In this document: positions 1-11,926 of the stretch, one piece after another
How the letters are laid out: every line of letters begins with the position of its first letter
Numbering within the stretch: the first letter of the stretch is position 1
Assembly: GCA_964057225.1 (NCBI GenBank)
Contig: OZ059896.1
Span: 9,672,001 to 9,736,000 of the forward strand
From: Auanema rhodensis
Taxonomy: Eukaryota > Nematoda > Chromadorea > Rhabditida > Rhabditidae
DNA: 64,000 nt
Reading direction: 5' to 3'
Program-made: the position numbers and the translations under genes
Notes under the pieces: model-generated
The model's input: the letters and a program-made list of their open reading frames with translations, nothing else
Databases searched by the model: none
What the model was told of the DNA's origin: nothing

Positions 1-31
1 TATCTAAAGAATATTCGAGAATGGAAAAAAA

Positions 32-2144
32 ATGATATTATTAGTATTTTTAGTCTTGCCAATTATTTTTTTTTTCAGCAGCACTGAGCTGGCCACAAAT
101 CCGGAGAATTATCGATGGTATTTTCCAGTATTTACAAACAGTTCTCTGTTATTACATTCATCACTTATGACGGGATTTTCTTCTCTTCTAGCTTTGGAAC
201 TATTTATAATTTTATTAGCTTTGATTGTTAATTCAGCTCTAATAGCTGCTCTACGATCATCAAGTCTCATCCATATTAATCTAAAACTAATTTGTATAGC
301 ACATTTGGCCGAATTCTATTTTTTGGCCTGTGCTCAAATAGTTTTGATATGTTATCAATCTGGAATTATTACTGATACAGGTAATTTTTATATTTTTTTA
401 TTATTTAGAGAATAATATTAATTATTAAATATACATTTGTATATAAATATATAGAAAGTTTACTATTAGGTCAATAAACTATTTGTCAAGTCCCTACACA
501 TATGTGTATAGGTACATGAGATACATTTCTATATAATATTAAACAAATTTCTTGAATTTATATTAATTTATTTGACTTTGAGTCGCAATAATACAACATT
601 TTCAAATTATTACTTATTTAGTCCTTATATAAATACATACATATAAAATTTGTGGGAAGGTTTTTGGCTTACAACAAGCTTTCTATCTCTCTGTCTCTCA
701 GCCTTTTGGTCTCTGTTCTGCCGATTCATCCGCTTACTTGGCCTTTTAAGTTTGATCACCAAATTATTTGTAGTACTATACTTTTGAACAAAAATAGCGA
801 AATTGGTAATTCAAACTGAAAAATGAATTTTAAGTATATGTATATGTATTAATGACTTTATTAATAATAAAAGAAGTTTTCTTAATAAGAAATATATCAA
901 ATAAAGTTGTTTAATTTCAGATTCTTTATATCATGATGTATGTATAACTTTAACTGGGCTTTGTAAAGTTCATTATCTTTGGTCGATTGTGCTTGTTCAA
1001 GCTGCAACAGTTTTTGAAAGAACAGTGGCTACTAGACATATTTCAAAATATGAGGTTAATCTATTAATAAATATTTAATATTTAACATATATTTCTAGGT
1101 TATGAAAGGAAAACATGTTGGAGTCATAGTTTGTATAATCAAATTCGCATTATCTTTAACTATTTCTCTAACTATACTCTCTCTACGATTACGGTTTTCA
1201 GTAGTTTCAATACTTCTCATAGCTGTTCTAACTATATTAGCTGCGGTATTCAATCTAATATTTAACATATCTTAATATTTTTAATATTATATTTCAGTGG
1301 TATGTTATATTAATGAAGAAAAATCGACGAATATTAGCAGGATGTACAGTAGCAATGTATTCTCTTAGTTCAAAATATCAAGTAACAGAAAATATTCGAA
1401 TTTTAAAGGTTAGAGAAATATTATAACATTTTCTTTTATATTTATATGTTTAAGCTTGTTCGAAATTTGTTTATTCTGGATACAACAGCTTTGGTTCTTA
1501 TAATGGGCTCAATGGCCATAATACGATCTTTTCCATCATTTCTATATGTTCATCCGTTTTTAGTTATTGCTTTAGAGATTATGATGGCAGCGTAAGTTTA
1601 TTATAAAAATTATTTTTAAAAAAAATTAGAATTCATATAAGAAAACGAAAAAACTTTAAGAAATTAATGATATTATTCGTAATCTTATCTTAGAAATAGA
1701 AGCTAGGGGAGCGAAGAAATAAGTATTATATTATGAATAAATTATAATTTTGAACATTTTCAATATTTTAACTAATATTATTAATTTTAATTAATTCTAT
1801 ACTTCATTTAAAAATTCAATAAATAAATAATAACAAAACATTTAAAGATTAATCGGATTAAAATATAAATCTGACCTTTAACTATTTAGACAAAAAAAAA
1901 TGATATATGTAAAGAAAAATGAATAATTTCTGTTCGATTAAATCGGCTTTTTAGATTTCCATTGGAAATGCTGGTAATTGTAATGTGGGATTCAAATAAA
2001 CGAATTCGGATGGCGAATCGCTTAGATCAGCGTACAAGGCAAAGGATGTATTCTAACATTGATTATAATCTTTGGGACTCAGCAGAAGAATCATTAATAT
2101 ATTTCAAACAATTAAATAGTAGCTGGAGTAAACAGCGTCAATAA
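32..2144 (+). CDS. Sre-like serpentine chemoreceptor (7TM GPCR)
   Basis: Nematode chemosensory-type seven-transmembrane receptor, expected in the plasma membrane of sensory neurons. Exons: 32-380, 921-1054, 1099-1245, 1298-1408, 1455-1591, 1955-2144; all phases fit, giving about 355 residues. Sre-type marks are ENYRWYFPVF near the N-terminus, a FERTVATRHISKYE motif after TM3 (the ER/FERxxAT signature of Sra-superfamily receptors), and KYQVTENIRILK before TM6. Several strongly hydrophobic segments alternate with basic loops. The start is uncertain: an ATG at 32 is in frame, but a good acceptor (TTTTTTCAG ending at 78) lies just downstream, so the true first exon may be outside the window. The 540 bp first intron is long for this genome. 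Family call is firm at superfamily level; Sre rather than Srb is my judgement. Confidence 0.8.
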
Positions 2145-4728
2145 TCTATATTTAAAAGTAATATTTTATCAAATTATTAGATTTTTTTACATATATATGT
2201 ATATGCAGCTTTGTTTGTTTGTTTATTTTTTTATCCAAATTATTTGTCAAATTCTTTTTATCAAAAACTATCAAATTTATTATTCCTCTCAAGCAATATC
2301 TGAATTTATTTCTTGGAAAAGCCTTTCATATAAGTTTGCAAAAACTGTAGGAATTTTCATTTCAGAGCGGGTACTGTTCCAGAATGGGTTTTTGTATGTA
2401 AATACTAAAAAGTGGCTTTAAACACTGGTCTATTAAATATCATTTTTATATATAATTTGTATTTCTTTTTCAATAAAGATGTATTTTATCAATTTTTGTT
2501 TTTATTTTTTTTTCAAAAAATAATAATAAAAAGAATTAAAATTAAATAAATATCTAATACATACTACATACATTTGTATATTTGATTGAGCAAAATTTTA
2601 CTAAATAAATGCAGAAAAATCAGTATCAGTAGTGTCATTGTTCAACCAATATGTTCCGTTTTATTGATATTTATTCATATATTTATATGTAAGAGAATTT
2701 AACATGTTTGGACAATGAAATAAATGATCTGTTTCGAAACAAATAGAGAACCTGACTTCCGCATTTATTAATGCAATTCTATGTTTGTACCTCTGATTAA
2801 ACATTTAAATCAACGAGATGTTCAAAGAAAAAATCAAGAGATCAGAAACTGATAGAAGCAGCAAACGAAGAGGCTATACTCATTGTCAAAGATGGGGTGA
2901 TGATGACAGAAAACTATCATCAATTCTAGTGGTGCAAAGAGTCTGTGATATTCGACTATCAGTTTCTACTATCAACAGTCATTTTTGAAGGATATCTTGA
3001 TCAGTTTCTATTCATAGAGTATAAAACTATTTCTCTCTCTTTCGCTATTTTCCTCTCTCTTTCTCTCTCTTTGCCTCTCTCTCTTTCCTCTGTCTCTCTC
3101 TTTCTCTTTCTTTCCCTCACTCTCTTTCCACTGTCTCTCTCTTTCTCTCTCTCTCACATAAATTCCTAACCTATCCTTCTGTAGCATTATATATTTCTTC
3201 ATTTTTCTCAATAAATCTTTCCGATTTCTTTTTTCCTTCAAGTAAAGACTAACCAATTTTTCGCTTTTTGTTCTTTGCATCGCTCTTTTTTAATATCTAT
3301 CTCTCCCTCTCTTTACGTTAGAACCCCCCTTTCTCTTTACTTAGAAATCATCATTTATTGGCAACATATCATTCCATCATTGATTTCAGAATCCCAGGTT
3401 TATCCACCTTTAACCATCATTTCCCAAATGATAGTTCAACATGAAAGACTAGATACAGATAAAAGCAAATTTAAAACTTTTTTTTTTTAATATTATAATA
3501 ACATAAAGTTATGATAAACAAATATAATTTTATTAGTTGTAATATCGTCTAACACATAAATCGTTGTTAATCAGATCTGTATACCAATTACGTAGTACTA
3601 AAATTATCATTTTGATCTTCTCTTTGAAAACTTTCATTAATCCTAAAAAAAAGAACAAAAAGAATTGAAGTTCAAGGTCGTAATCAACCTAAATACTTTT
3701 ATGACCATTAAAAATTATAAAATGATATTATTATTACAACACATCAACCTTTTCCCTTCTTCATATCCTTTATTGATCTTAAAAGGATAAACGGGCTGAT
3801 AATGGTGATATGTATATAAGAGAGGATTCGATCAATATCAGATCAGAAGTATTCATCTTATTCTAAATTTTACGGCATATATGTACATCTTTCAAAAAAT
3901 TATGGAACCCTAACGTTCAGCTAAAAGATGGTGAAATCATTTTAATAGGTTGAACTAACCAGCACATAGATCGCACCAGTTTTAGTTTCTCTTCTGGAAT
4001 TTCTTTGTTTCCCATTTAGTCGATTTTTCTTCTTATATTGTAACATGTTAAATACTTTTAAATTGTATGCCAGTTACAGATTGTTTGATGATTTGATTTC
4101 TCATCTGATACATCTTTTTCTGAAATATGATGATGATGATAAAATGATTTGAAGTACACAGTCTGACAGGTCCTCTACCACATCTCATTGCAACTTTTAA
4201 TTTGAAAATTTGAATTAAAACAACACCATTATCACCGAAAAAAAACGATTTGATTTTGATTAAAATCTTGTTTCATATTTTGTTTTTTAAAGAGCATTTA
4301 ATCTTCAATATATCTGATAATTCAAAAATGAATTCTTCCGTCCAATTTCGGTTTACCTGTCTACTAATGATTTCCGTTTGATTCTGTATCACAATGCACA
4401 CCGACTTACTAAACTGGTTCTACTCTTGTTCGACCATCAACTAACCACAGAATTGATTCGTTTTCTCTGTTCTAATACTATTATTTTTCTAAAAAAAGAA
4501 ATATTTTTGACAAAAGTTCATGCTCGTGTACAGAATAACCCGACTTTCGACTTCAAGTTATTAATGCTCCCATGCCACCCCTCCTTTACCGCTTTCTGTC
4601 TTAGTTTACCTTTCTTTCAAATACAAATTTTTTTTAATAAACTTAGTTATCATCGTATTATCAGAAAAAACACTGCAATACACATTGTGTCCAGTACCAA
4701 TTAAACTGTAGTCCTGAATGATTATCTT
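2145..4728. other. Intergenic, no gene supported
   Basis: About 2.6 kb of AT-rich sequence between the Sre-like receptor and the nuclear receptor. Open frames of 70-110 codons occur on both strands (for example 2197-2421 and 4378-4704), but they are low-complexity, lack homology I can see and lack splice context. It holds one pyrimidine-rich repeat tract (separate entry). A possible polyadenylation signal AATAAA-like CAATAAAG follows the receptor near 2471. Confidence 0.5.
3031..3156. repeat. CT-rich simple repeat tract
   Basis: About 125 bp made largely of interrupted (CT)n/(TTTCTC)n on the plus strand. Such a tract creates spurious Ser/Leu-rich frames on one strand and Arg/Glu-rich frames on the other; neither is a gene. 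Confidence 0.85.
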
Positions 4729-7375
4729 ATGTCACAGCCAGGAGCATCGACCAGTTCGCAATCGTTAGAATCACCAGGTATGATATTCATCTATTTTTAT
4801 AATTTCTAACTTCTTATGGTTAGAATTATTAATTATTGATTGATTATTAGTTAATATAATTAAAAGAAAATTAATTGATTTCTATATTCACGTTTTTAAT
4901 TTTCATTTTTATTGTTGACAGCAAATGGAACGGTTGTGACATGAATTCTTATTACACACCATGTGAAGCTTTTGCTGTTCTCTCTATCAAAACCAAGCTG
5001 ATATATTTTTGTTGAAAATAAACAAACTGTATGATTACAGATTCAGAAGAGGATGCTAACGCATCTTCTGCTTCTACTTCGAATGTCTGTCTAGTGTGTG
5101 GAGAAGGAGCTGCAGCTATGCACTATGGCACTATGGCATGTGTGGGATGTAAGGTAGGCTTTTCCTCTTTATAGTGGCTTCATAATGTGCATTATTCGGC
5201 TTCTAGGAATCGTTTATGAGATATTTATTTCAGGGATTTTTTCGTAGAGCACTAATGAAAGCAGACCAACTTGAATGCTTTAATAATGGCCGATGTGTAA
5301 TTAATAAAAGTGATTTTATTCGTTAAAGTGTTTTAAAAACGGAAATTTTTATTTCAAGATTTACGAACCACATGCAGGAGTTGTCGGTTTCAAAAATGTT
5401 TAGAATCTGGAATGCAGCCCGGAGGTTGAATAAACTATTTTTAAAAATAAATAAAATTGTTTTCAGCTGTTAGACCATGCAGAGATAGCTTAGCAAAATT
5501 AAAAAAAGCAACTGTAGAACCGAGACCCCCATCAGTATGAGCTTAATGATTTCTGTTAATACTGAATATTACATATAAACTATTCCAGCAAGATGTTTCA
5601 CCACCTAAATCAAAAGAAGAATGGATGAAGAAAATGACAGTGGGTATGAGAACACTATTAATGAATCTATTGAATATCGAAGCAAAAGTTATGAAGGTTA
5701 AATTAGCTTTTAACTGTGAATTTTCATTTTTTTTTGTATTACAGGGAGATACTAATCAGGAAATAAGTACTCTATATCCGCTCAATGTACATACCCTTAA
5801 AGAAATAATGGAAAATCCATCAGTTCTAAACGGGAAACGATCTCAAGTCCATCCAAATCATATTGAAACAGTTTTAACGCACTTTACATCTTCAGATGCG
5901 TTATGAGCCATATCGAATGGCAAAAAATAGTGAATTATCAACCATTGCATACCGCCGTTTAATAGCCGCCATTGACTGGGTTCAAATGTTAGCCGAGCTA
6001 GTTGGCGAACTTGATACGAATGACAAGGTTTTAAATAATTCATGAGCATTATCTAGTTAAACTGTTCAGATTGCTCTAATCAAAAGTTGTTTCTTGCCTT
6101 TAATGGTATTCAAGTTTTCTTCACGTACCGCAGAGGCTTCCACAGATGGCGATACACTTTGTTTGTGCAATTTTGCATATGTTCCAAGACATATATCCGA
6201 AGCTTATGCCGATTCTTAGTATGTTTCTACATTTTTTGTTTATTAATGAATATATTGCAGTCATTTGAGTAATGGATTAGTTGGCAGAGTTCTTGACGAG
6301 CTGGTTACTCCTTATAGAATTTATGGTTTTCGGGAAGAGGAGATTGTATGCATATCAGCTATGATAGCATTAAACCCTCGTGAGTTCCTCTTAAAGAAAA
6401 AACATTAGTTCATACTAGTTCACTTCAGTAGCTCGAGACTTGTCTCCCGGTTGTCATACGCGCATTATGGAATTTCGAAATCGTATTCAAGATGTGTTGT
6501 TTCACATCATAAAAGAAGCTCGTATGAGTATTAATCCAGCCATTTCTTTCGGAAAAATACTTCTCTCATTGCCGACAGTTACAGTAAGATTTACCTAGCA
6601 ATTCTTACTGAATTAATAATTATTTTAACAGAGTCTTGCCAATGCTATGTGCGAAAACTTACAATTTGCTCAAACATTTTCACCTCATGCCATACCTCTT
6701 ATTACTGACTTATTCGGGTTTGTAATGCTTTATAAAATTTTAATATTATCAATGTATTTAGGTGCTTTCCTATTGAGCCTTTTCCTGATGATGATGGACA
6801 ACAGAATCTTAACTGGTTAACTTCAGATAAAGGATGTCAAACGGAAATTTCTTATAAATTGAAAAGCAAAAATGTAAGTTGTTCATTCCCTTTCTTAGAA
6901 AAACGTTTAAAATATTTAAGAAACGTCGTCGAAACGAAGATATGACTGAAGATGAACCAGAACATTTCCGCTTACTTCATCCGCCTGGAAACTTTACCCT
7001 AACGGAAATGTTCGATGATATATCGAGAGATGGAGAAAATGATGTGAGATTTGAAATACCTGTGTCTCGAACTGCAATTCATTCCGATTTATCTAGATCT
7101 TCTACGATTATCGTCAAACGTTTGGACCATTACCACCGATTTCTACATTGGCTTCCAATGAACATATAAATGCACAACAAAGCTCTACTCAATATCCGTA
7201 TCAAGCTAATGAGCACTACACTAATGGGCGAGTGCACTGGTATGCCAATGGAAATAGTTCCAACATGCCATCCACCAGTGATCAAGAATCTTATTACATG
7301 GATAATCAAGTGACTCAAATGCAACCACAATCACAACCATATTACCAAATGTCACATGAACCGCGTTATTTTTGA
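4729..7375 (+). CDS. Nuclear hormone receptor (divergent, nematode NHR type)
   Basis: Ligand-type transcription factor acting in the nucleus. Exons: 4729-4777, 5041-5153, 5234-5309, 5359-5424, 5467-5534, 5589-5696, 5745-5846 (or 5870), 5896-6027, 6070-6218, 6261-6379, 6429-6583, 6632-6717, 6762-6873, 6921-7119, 7206-7375; about 567 residues. The C4 zinc-finger DNA-binding domain lies near residues 33-100: VCLVCGEG, HYGTMACVGCKGFFRR (P-box CVGCK, not the usual CEGCK), then CFNNGRCVINK and CRSCRFQKCLESGM. The ligand-binding domain follows (RYEPYRMA, RRLIAAIDWVQMLAEL, PLITDLFG). The C-terminus is long, polar and rich in Gln, Ser and Tyr. The donor of the 7th intron and the last intron (7120-7205) are the least certain junctions. 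Resembles the HNF4-derived nematode group; I cannot assign an NHR number. Confidence 0.88.
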
Positions 7376-7698
7376 AATTTGTATTGTTCCTTTTGTTTTT
7401 ATTTTTGATAAAAATCATCACATCAAGACGGGTTTTTATTTGCCTTGTGATTGAAACTCGAGGGAAATATTAAATATAATAACCAGGAATCGCATAATAT
7501 TAGAAATTTGGACAGTTCAGCATTTAGTGAAGCTTTGAGTTAACTGAACAAAATTCACAAAATCATAAGCATATTCGAATCAATAAAGATAAACATTTTA
7601 TCGGAAATCGAACTTATTGATTCGAGACTTCTGAATTGTTTCAAAAGGATGATTGCAAGTGGGTCAAGCAACCTTTTTCGCTAGACACTTTCAGGCAT
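7376..7698. other. Short intergenic gap
   Basis: About 320 bp of AT-rich sequence with a CAATAAAG polyadenylation-like signal near 7581. An exon of the next gene may reach back to about 7600: the frame reading KWVKQPFSLDTFRHM joins in phase to its second exon but has no ATG start. Confidence 0.4.
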
Positions 7699-8083
7699 AT
7701 GGTGCGTTTTTCTTTAGTTCTATTATTTTTTATAATTTTTTGTTTACTTATAAAGAACAAAATTTACATATATTTCAATGCAATCTGTATAATTGGATAT
7801 TACATATTATTTATTTTTCAGAAGAAGCTTTCGAAAAAGGCTTCAGCTGATGAGCTGAGAAAAATCAACAGTCTTGTAGTATGTTGAAAAGATAAATTAG
7901 CTATATTGAATATATTTCTTTCAGACGACTCTTGGTCTATGTACATTATCATTTGCTCATTATATTGTAAATCCACTCTCACTACCTCCGGCCACAATGT
8001 TAACTGTATCTCTGGTATCTACAATAGCTTCGTTCCTACCACTTCTATCAGCATACATCAGTTTTGAAAAAAAAATGAAATGA
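7699..8083 (+). CDS. Small predicted membrane protein, unrecognised
   Basis: Two well-supported exons, 7823-7879 (KKLSKKASADELRKINSLV) and 7925-8083, are joined in phase 0 by a 45 bp intron. They encode a basic amphipathic stretch and two hydrophobic segments (around TTLGLCTLSFAHYIVNPL and a second ending LLSAYISF), with a lysine-rich end and stop at 8081. The N-terminus is open to choice. One model splices ATG at 7699 through a donor directly after it (GTGCGT) to the exon at 7823, with a TTTCAG just upstream that could be a trans-splice acceptor. Another reads straight through from that ATG and adds two more hydrophobic segments. A third has further exons upstream. I do not recognise the family. 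Confidence 0.5.
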
Positions 8084-8469
8084 ATACTTTTTATGAATCA
8101 CAGCTTGTTCACTTGTTTAACTTGTCTCATCAATATTCAAAAAAAAGAACACTTTTTTCATAAATAATTTCACGAATGTCAATGCAGACAATACAACAAG
8201 ATAAGATCAATAGAACGACAAACGATTTTATATTAGCTAACAAAATCTTAGACATAAAGTTCATAGAACTGGCTTGAAAACCCAAAAATTAATTCAGAGC
8301 TTAATAGCATCATGTTATCTTTAGTAGATCTTTTGGTTTCTACGTGATAATGCACCGCCTCAACAATGAATAAAAGTCGAAGTTAGAAAAGAATAAACCG
8401 CATTTACATGATTCCGTCCAGGTTTCTCGATCTGTTATTTTATATTATAGCTATATCCTCTTTTATAGA

Positions 8470-9007
8470 ATGATTCGCATAATTACATGTTTGTCTCTGT
8501 GCTTCATATTAGGAGTAACTCAAGATATTGCTATAGCAGAAGTTGCCGAAGACTTAGTATTTTTACTTGACAGAGAAATTGATCGAGCAACAGAAGAAGG
8601 ATCTACTGACAAGGTATTGGTATAATAACGTACTTCTCTGAAAGACTACGTTTCAGACTGTTCAAAAGCAATACAGCCAACTACGTTCAAAATTATTGCA
8701 TCGATTTGGAAGAATTCATCATGTATGTTTTTAATGATTTAAGAACTAAAGTTTTTTAATAGCTCCATGAAATGGCAGCACCAAAGAATAAATTATTCAT
8801 CAGCGATAAAGTTCACTTGGAGTTTACTAAGCTTAAATATTATACAAGGATGTACTTGTATACGGCTAAACACCACGAGATGACAAAGCAGGTAAGTTAA
8901 CTTCTTTTTGGATATTCTTATCTTTTGCACTTCAGAGAGGTATCGAAGGATTCTACTTATTAAGGAATGTACTGCAAAATATCAAAACACTCACACAACT
9001 TTATTAA
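8470..9007 (+). CDS. Small secreted helical protein, unrecognised
   Basis: Four exons (8470-8613, 8657-8722, 8763-8891, 8936-9007) fit in phase and encode 136 residues. The first 18 or so residues form a clear signal peptide (MIRIITCLSLCFILGVTQ), after which the chain is highly charged and likely all helical, with no cysteine and no second membrane segment. It therefore looks like a secreted or luminal protein. Introns are 40-45 bp with good GT/CAG or TAG ends. I do not recognise the family; similar small secreted nematode proteins are often lineage-specific. It is the last plus-strand gene before a block of five minus-strand genes, with which it converges at 9007/9136. Confidence 0.65.
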
Positions 9008-9135
9008 CATTTTTTAAAGATTAGATTTCGTCTAAAACAATATTAAGAATTATGACATTAATTATTAAAATATCCCGTTTTTGTTAGAAATGGAAATATG
9101 GATTATAAATATCAGCATGAAATAGCCTATGTTAA

Positions 9136-10406
9136 TTAAAATGAATATTTACTGTTGCTCTCTGGACTAATGTATCCAGCCTCCTGATTAGGCTCAAATG
9201 TTGAACTATAACTTTATATGCAATATTTCACAGAATAATCAAAATACCTGTCATGATAGTCTGGCTCCAGTGTGTAATTAATCTTCTTCTTGTCAAGCTT
9301 TGAATCTATTCTGCTCGCATGCATGTGTCCAAGGTGGCCAAAGCAGGCCACAACTTCAACCAAACCATTATGTCGTTCACACACCTATAGTTCGCTTTTA
9401 ACTTCCATTCGAAAAGAATTTTAAAATATTGAGAAAACATACTCTCATGAATGCGGAACAATGATCAAAAGAATATAGACGCAGTCTAAAAAAGGCAACA
9501 TACATAATAAATTTAGGAACGTTTTCTCATAATTAAACAGTTATAAGAATTGTAATTAGCACCCACAAAATCGAAATTAAACAAAAACAATATAGTGAAG
9601 TGATATATCACCTTTTTCTATGAGTATGTATACATTTCATCAACCAAACCTTCTTAGCATAACGTATTTTAGTCTCTGTGCTTCTAGTGTAGAACCGACT
9701 TGAAGTAGCTTCCTCTTTCATTTGTTTCCATAACTATCCAATTATAACTATTTAAAAATATCATCTTTAATCCTACCCGGAAATCATTGAAATTATTGAA
9801 AACGGTGCGATGTATGCGGAAAACTCCTGATTCATTTACCTTCAATATATTAAATATAAAATAAAAGAGGATATGATAATGTGCATACTAAATCCTGATG
9901 ATACTCATCCGCATGAGTGGCCAGATCAAAATAAGTTTGAAATCGAGCACTACATGAATCAATAGGGCAAACCACATTGTCAGCAGATGCCGAATCCTGT
10001 GGAATCTCATTATGTTCCTTTTCCTTGAAATTAAGAAATATTAATTAACATTACATTTCAAAAAGAACTATACTTTATGATTCCTCAGCCCTAATTTTGA
10101 TAAATATGGCCTCTGACATATATCACATTCAAATACTTGGCGGTTTCTCCCGCCTATATGAACTTTCTAAGAAAAATAATTAAATATTCTGGAAAGCGAA
10201 GAAAAACCTTTGCGACTTGCTTAAACCGCCTGGCTTGCTTAACAATCTCTATTTTTTCTTTGCTTAAATCATGATCATTGAATAAGTGACAATACAATCG
10301 ACGAGAATCGGGAAAGAGTCCATCACATAGCTTAATATTTAAATAAGCTCTTAATACAAGGAAAGAAACGTACATCACATTCTTCTTCCCGGGAATAACG
10401 ATCCAT
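9136..10406 (-). CDS. C2H2 zinc-finger protein
   Basis: Exons on the minus strand: 10374-10406, 10208-10330, 10074-10166, 9889-10023, 9777-9839, 9612-9733, 9443-9485, 9248-9384, 9136-9205; all phases fit, giving 272 residues. Zinc-finger-like units: CDGLFPDSRRLYCHLFNDHD near the start, FECDICQRPYLSKLGLRNHK in the middle (classic C2H2), and VVCPIDSCSARFQTYFDLATHADEYH. After these comes a conserved-looking module with FNNFNDFRLWKQMKEE and a later DHCSAFMR...ERHNG...CFGHLGH stretch, which I have seen in other animal zinc-finger proteins where it follows the fingers. Likely nuclear, nucleic-acid binding; the target is unknown. The exon at 9612-9733 uses a GTGATA donor because the more obvious GTTTGG donor 38 bp earlier breaks the frame. 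Last gene of a five-gene minus-strand run. Confidence 0.75.
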
Positions 10407-10886
10407 TGGATAAAGTTCTTAATCAACTATGAGATTGAAACATTTTGAAAACACTCATTTAAAAATTTCAATACTGAGAACACTAGTAAAACATTAATGT
10501 TTGGCAGTGGGTCAGTTATTCAACTAATCGATAGAGTACCCAAAACTGCTCCTTGTAAACATTAAAAAAATGATTTCAACGTAACCATGAAAATTAAAAA
10601 AAATTAAAACTTGTTTCAGCATTAGAGAGTCACAAAGACCTGTCACTGAGGGTATTAATGAATAAATATAAAATTTCTAGCCAATGTTTTTTGAATTTAA
10701 ATACAAAAATCAGAAGAAAAAGTAAATGGAAATTTAGACTAATTGATCAATATGTATTATAAAAATATTTATGCATATACATTATATTCAAAGTTACTAT
10801 CGAACACGTCTTTTTTGTTAAGTTTAATTGGTATGTGGCAACACGAATTGTAAAGGCTGTAGCTTCCACCACCCATATATAACTGC

Positions 10887-11794
10887 TTAATTGCTCTTCT
10901 TGTTAGAAGAATCACTTCCCTTAAAAGAATGGCTTCACATATTTAATGACAGAATATCTAACCTCATGTTTGCTTAACTTTTCAGCTATTTGATCGAACT
11001 CTTTTTGGAGACCCTCTGCTTGCTTTTTCATAGTATCACGATCACTCTGCAGAAATAAATATTTTCCTTCTCCAAGATTAAACTTACATAAGCAGATTTC
11101 AATTCTTTTCCTAACTCTTCAATCTTTTTGTTCAATTCAGCTGTTTCTCCATCACCCTGCACATCACACAATATTATTTATATATAAACTTGAAATAACT
11201 TACAGCATTCATCAGTGTCTTGGCGGCCTTTGTTGCAGATTCTGCTTGACGCATAGCGGCTTCACCGGCAGCTTCCATTTGAGCTCCACGGTTTAAGAGT
11301 GACATTATACGCTTGATGACTCTGTACGTACATTATATTTGCCCAATATATATAATTAACTAACAAGAAAAGAAGGAGAGCAAATCCAGAAATGTAGAAG
11401 TTTCTTTGAGCACGGAACAACTTCATGAGATTGTTGGATTCGGTGCTTGCGGTGTGAATAGCTCGCTCTAATGTTTCTTCAGCAACAGAATATTTGTGAA
11501 CTTCTCTTACAGAGTCTAGAGTTAGAAATTTTTTAAATTGAGTTATAAAAAAACGATTACCGGCAAAGAGAATGAACAGTACAAACGAGAATGCATAGGA
11601 ATATATAAGAGCATGACTACTCAGTGAGGTAAATAGTCTACTCTTGAAGAGTTTGCTCCACCTGAAACAAAATTTGTATTAATTAAAGAATTATAGTCTT
11701 ACAAAGATGGTCTGATCCAAGGCAGCAAAAGGATAAAAGTGAATGCGATTTCCGCATAAAGTACGAACGCAATAATTGTCCACTGTAAAGTCAT
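10887..11794 (-). CDS. BAP31-like ER membrane protein
   Basis: Homologue of B-cell receptor-associated protein 31, an ER membrane chaperone/export factor. Minus-strand exons: 11703-11794, 11561-11661, 11365-11515, 11204-11321, 11088-11156, 10963-11046, 10887-10919; 215 residues. The order matches the family: MTLQWTIIAFVLYAEIAF opening, three hydrophobic segments in the first ~130 residues, with FKSRLF between TM1 and TM2, then a long helical coiled-coil tail (NKKIEELGKELK, QAEGLQKEFDQIAEKL). The protein ends KKSN, a canonical C-terminal KKXX di-lysine retrieval signal for COPI, as in vertebrate BAP31. The length is slightly short of the ~245 of vertebrates because the tail is shorter. Neighbours are the zinc-finger gene downstream and ubc-13 upstream. 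Confidence 0.9.
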
Positions 11795-11901
11795 TTCTGA
11801 AGAAAAATAAATGTACAAGCAAGTAATGTAAAAGAAAAGTATGAAATTGATAACAACATGATAACCACCATTCAGCAGTACACACAAATATACATTTATT
11901 T

Positions 11902-11926
11902 TGAGAGAGAGGGAGAGAGAGAGAGA
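11902..11926. repeat. Short (GA)n microsatellite
   Basis: GA dinucleotide run with two interruptions in the spacer between BAP31 and ubc-13. The rest of this ~790 bp spacer shows no coding exon. Confidence 0.8.

Noticed and set aside
2945-3280. Overlapping frames of 74-90 codons on both strands
   Set aside because: They are products of the CT-rich repeat tract (Ser/Leu/Phe on one strand, Arg/Glu on the other).
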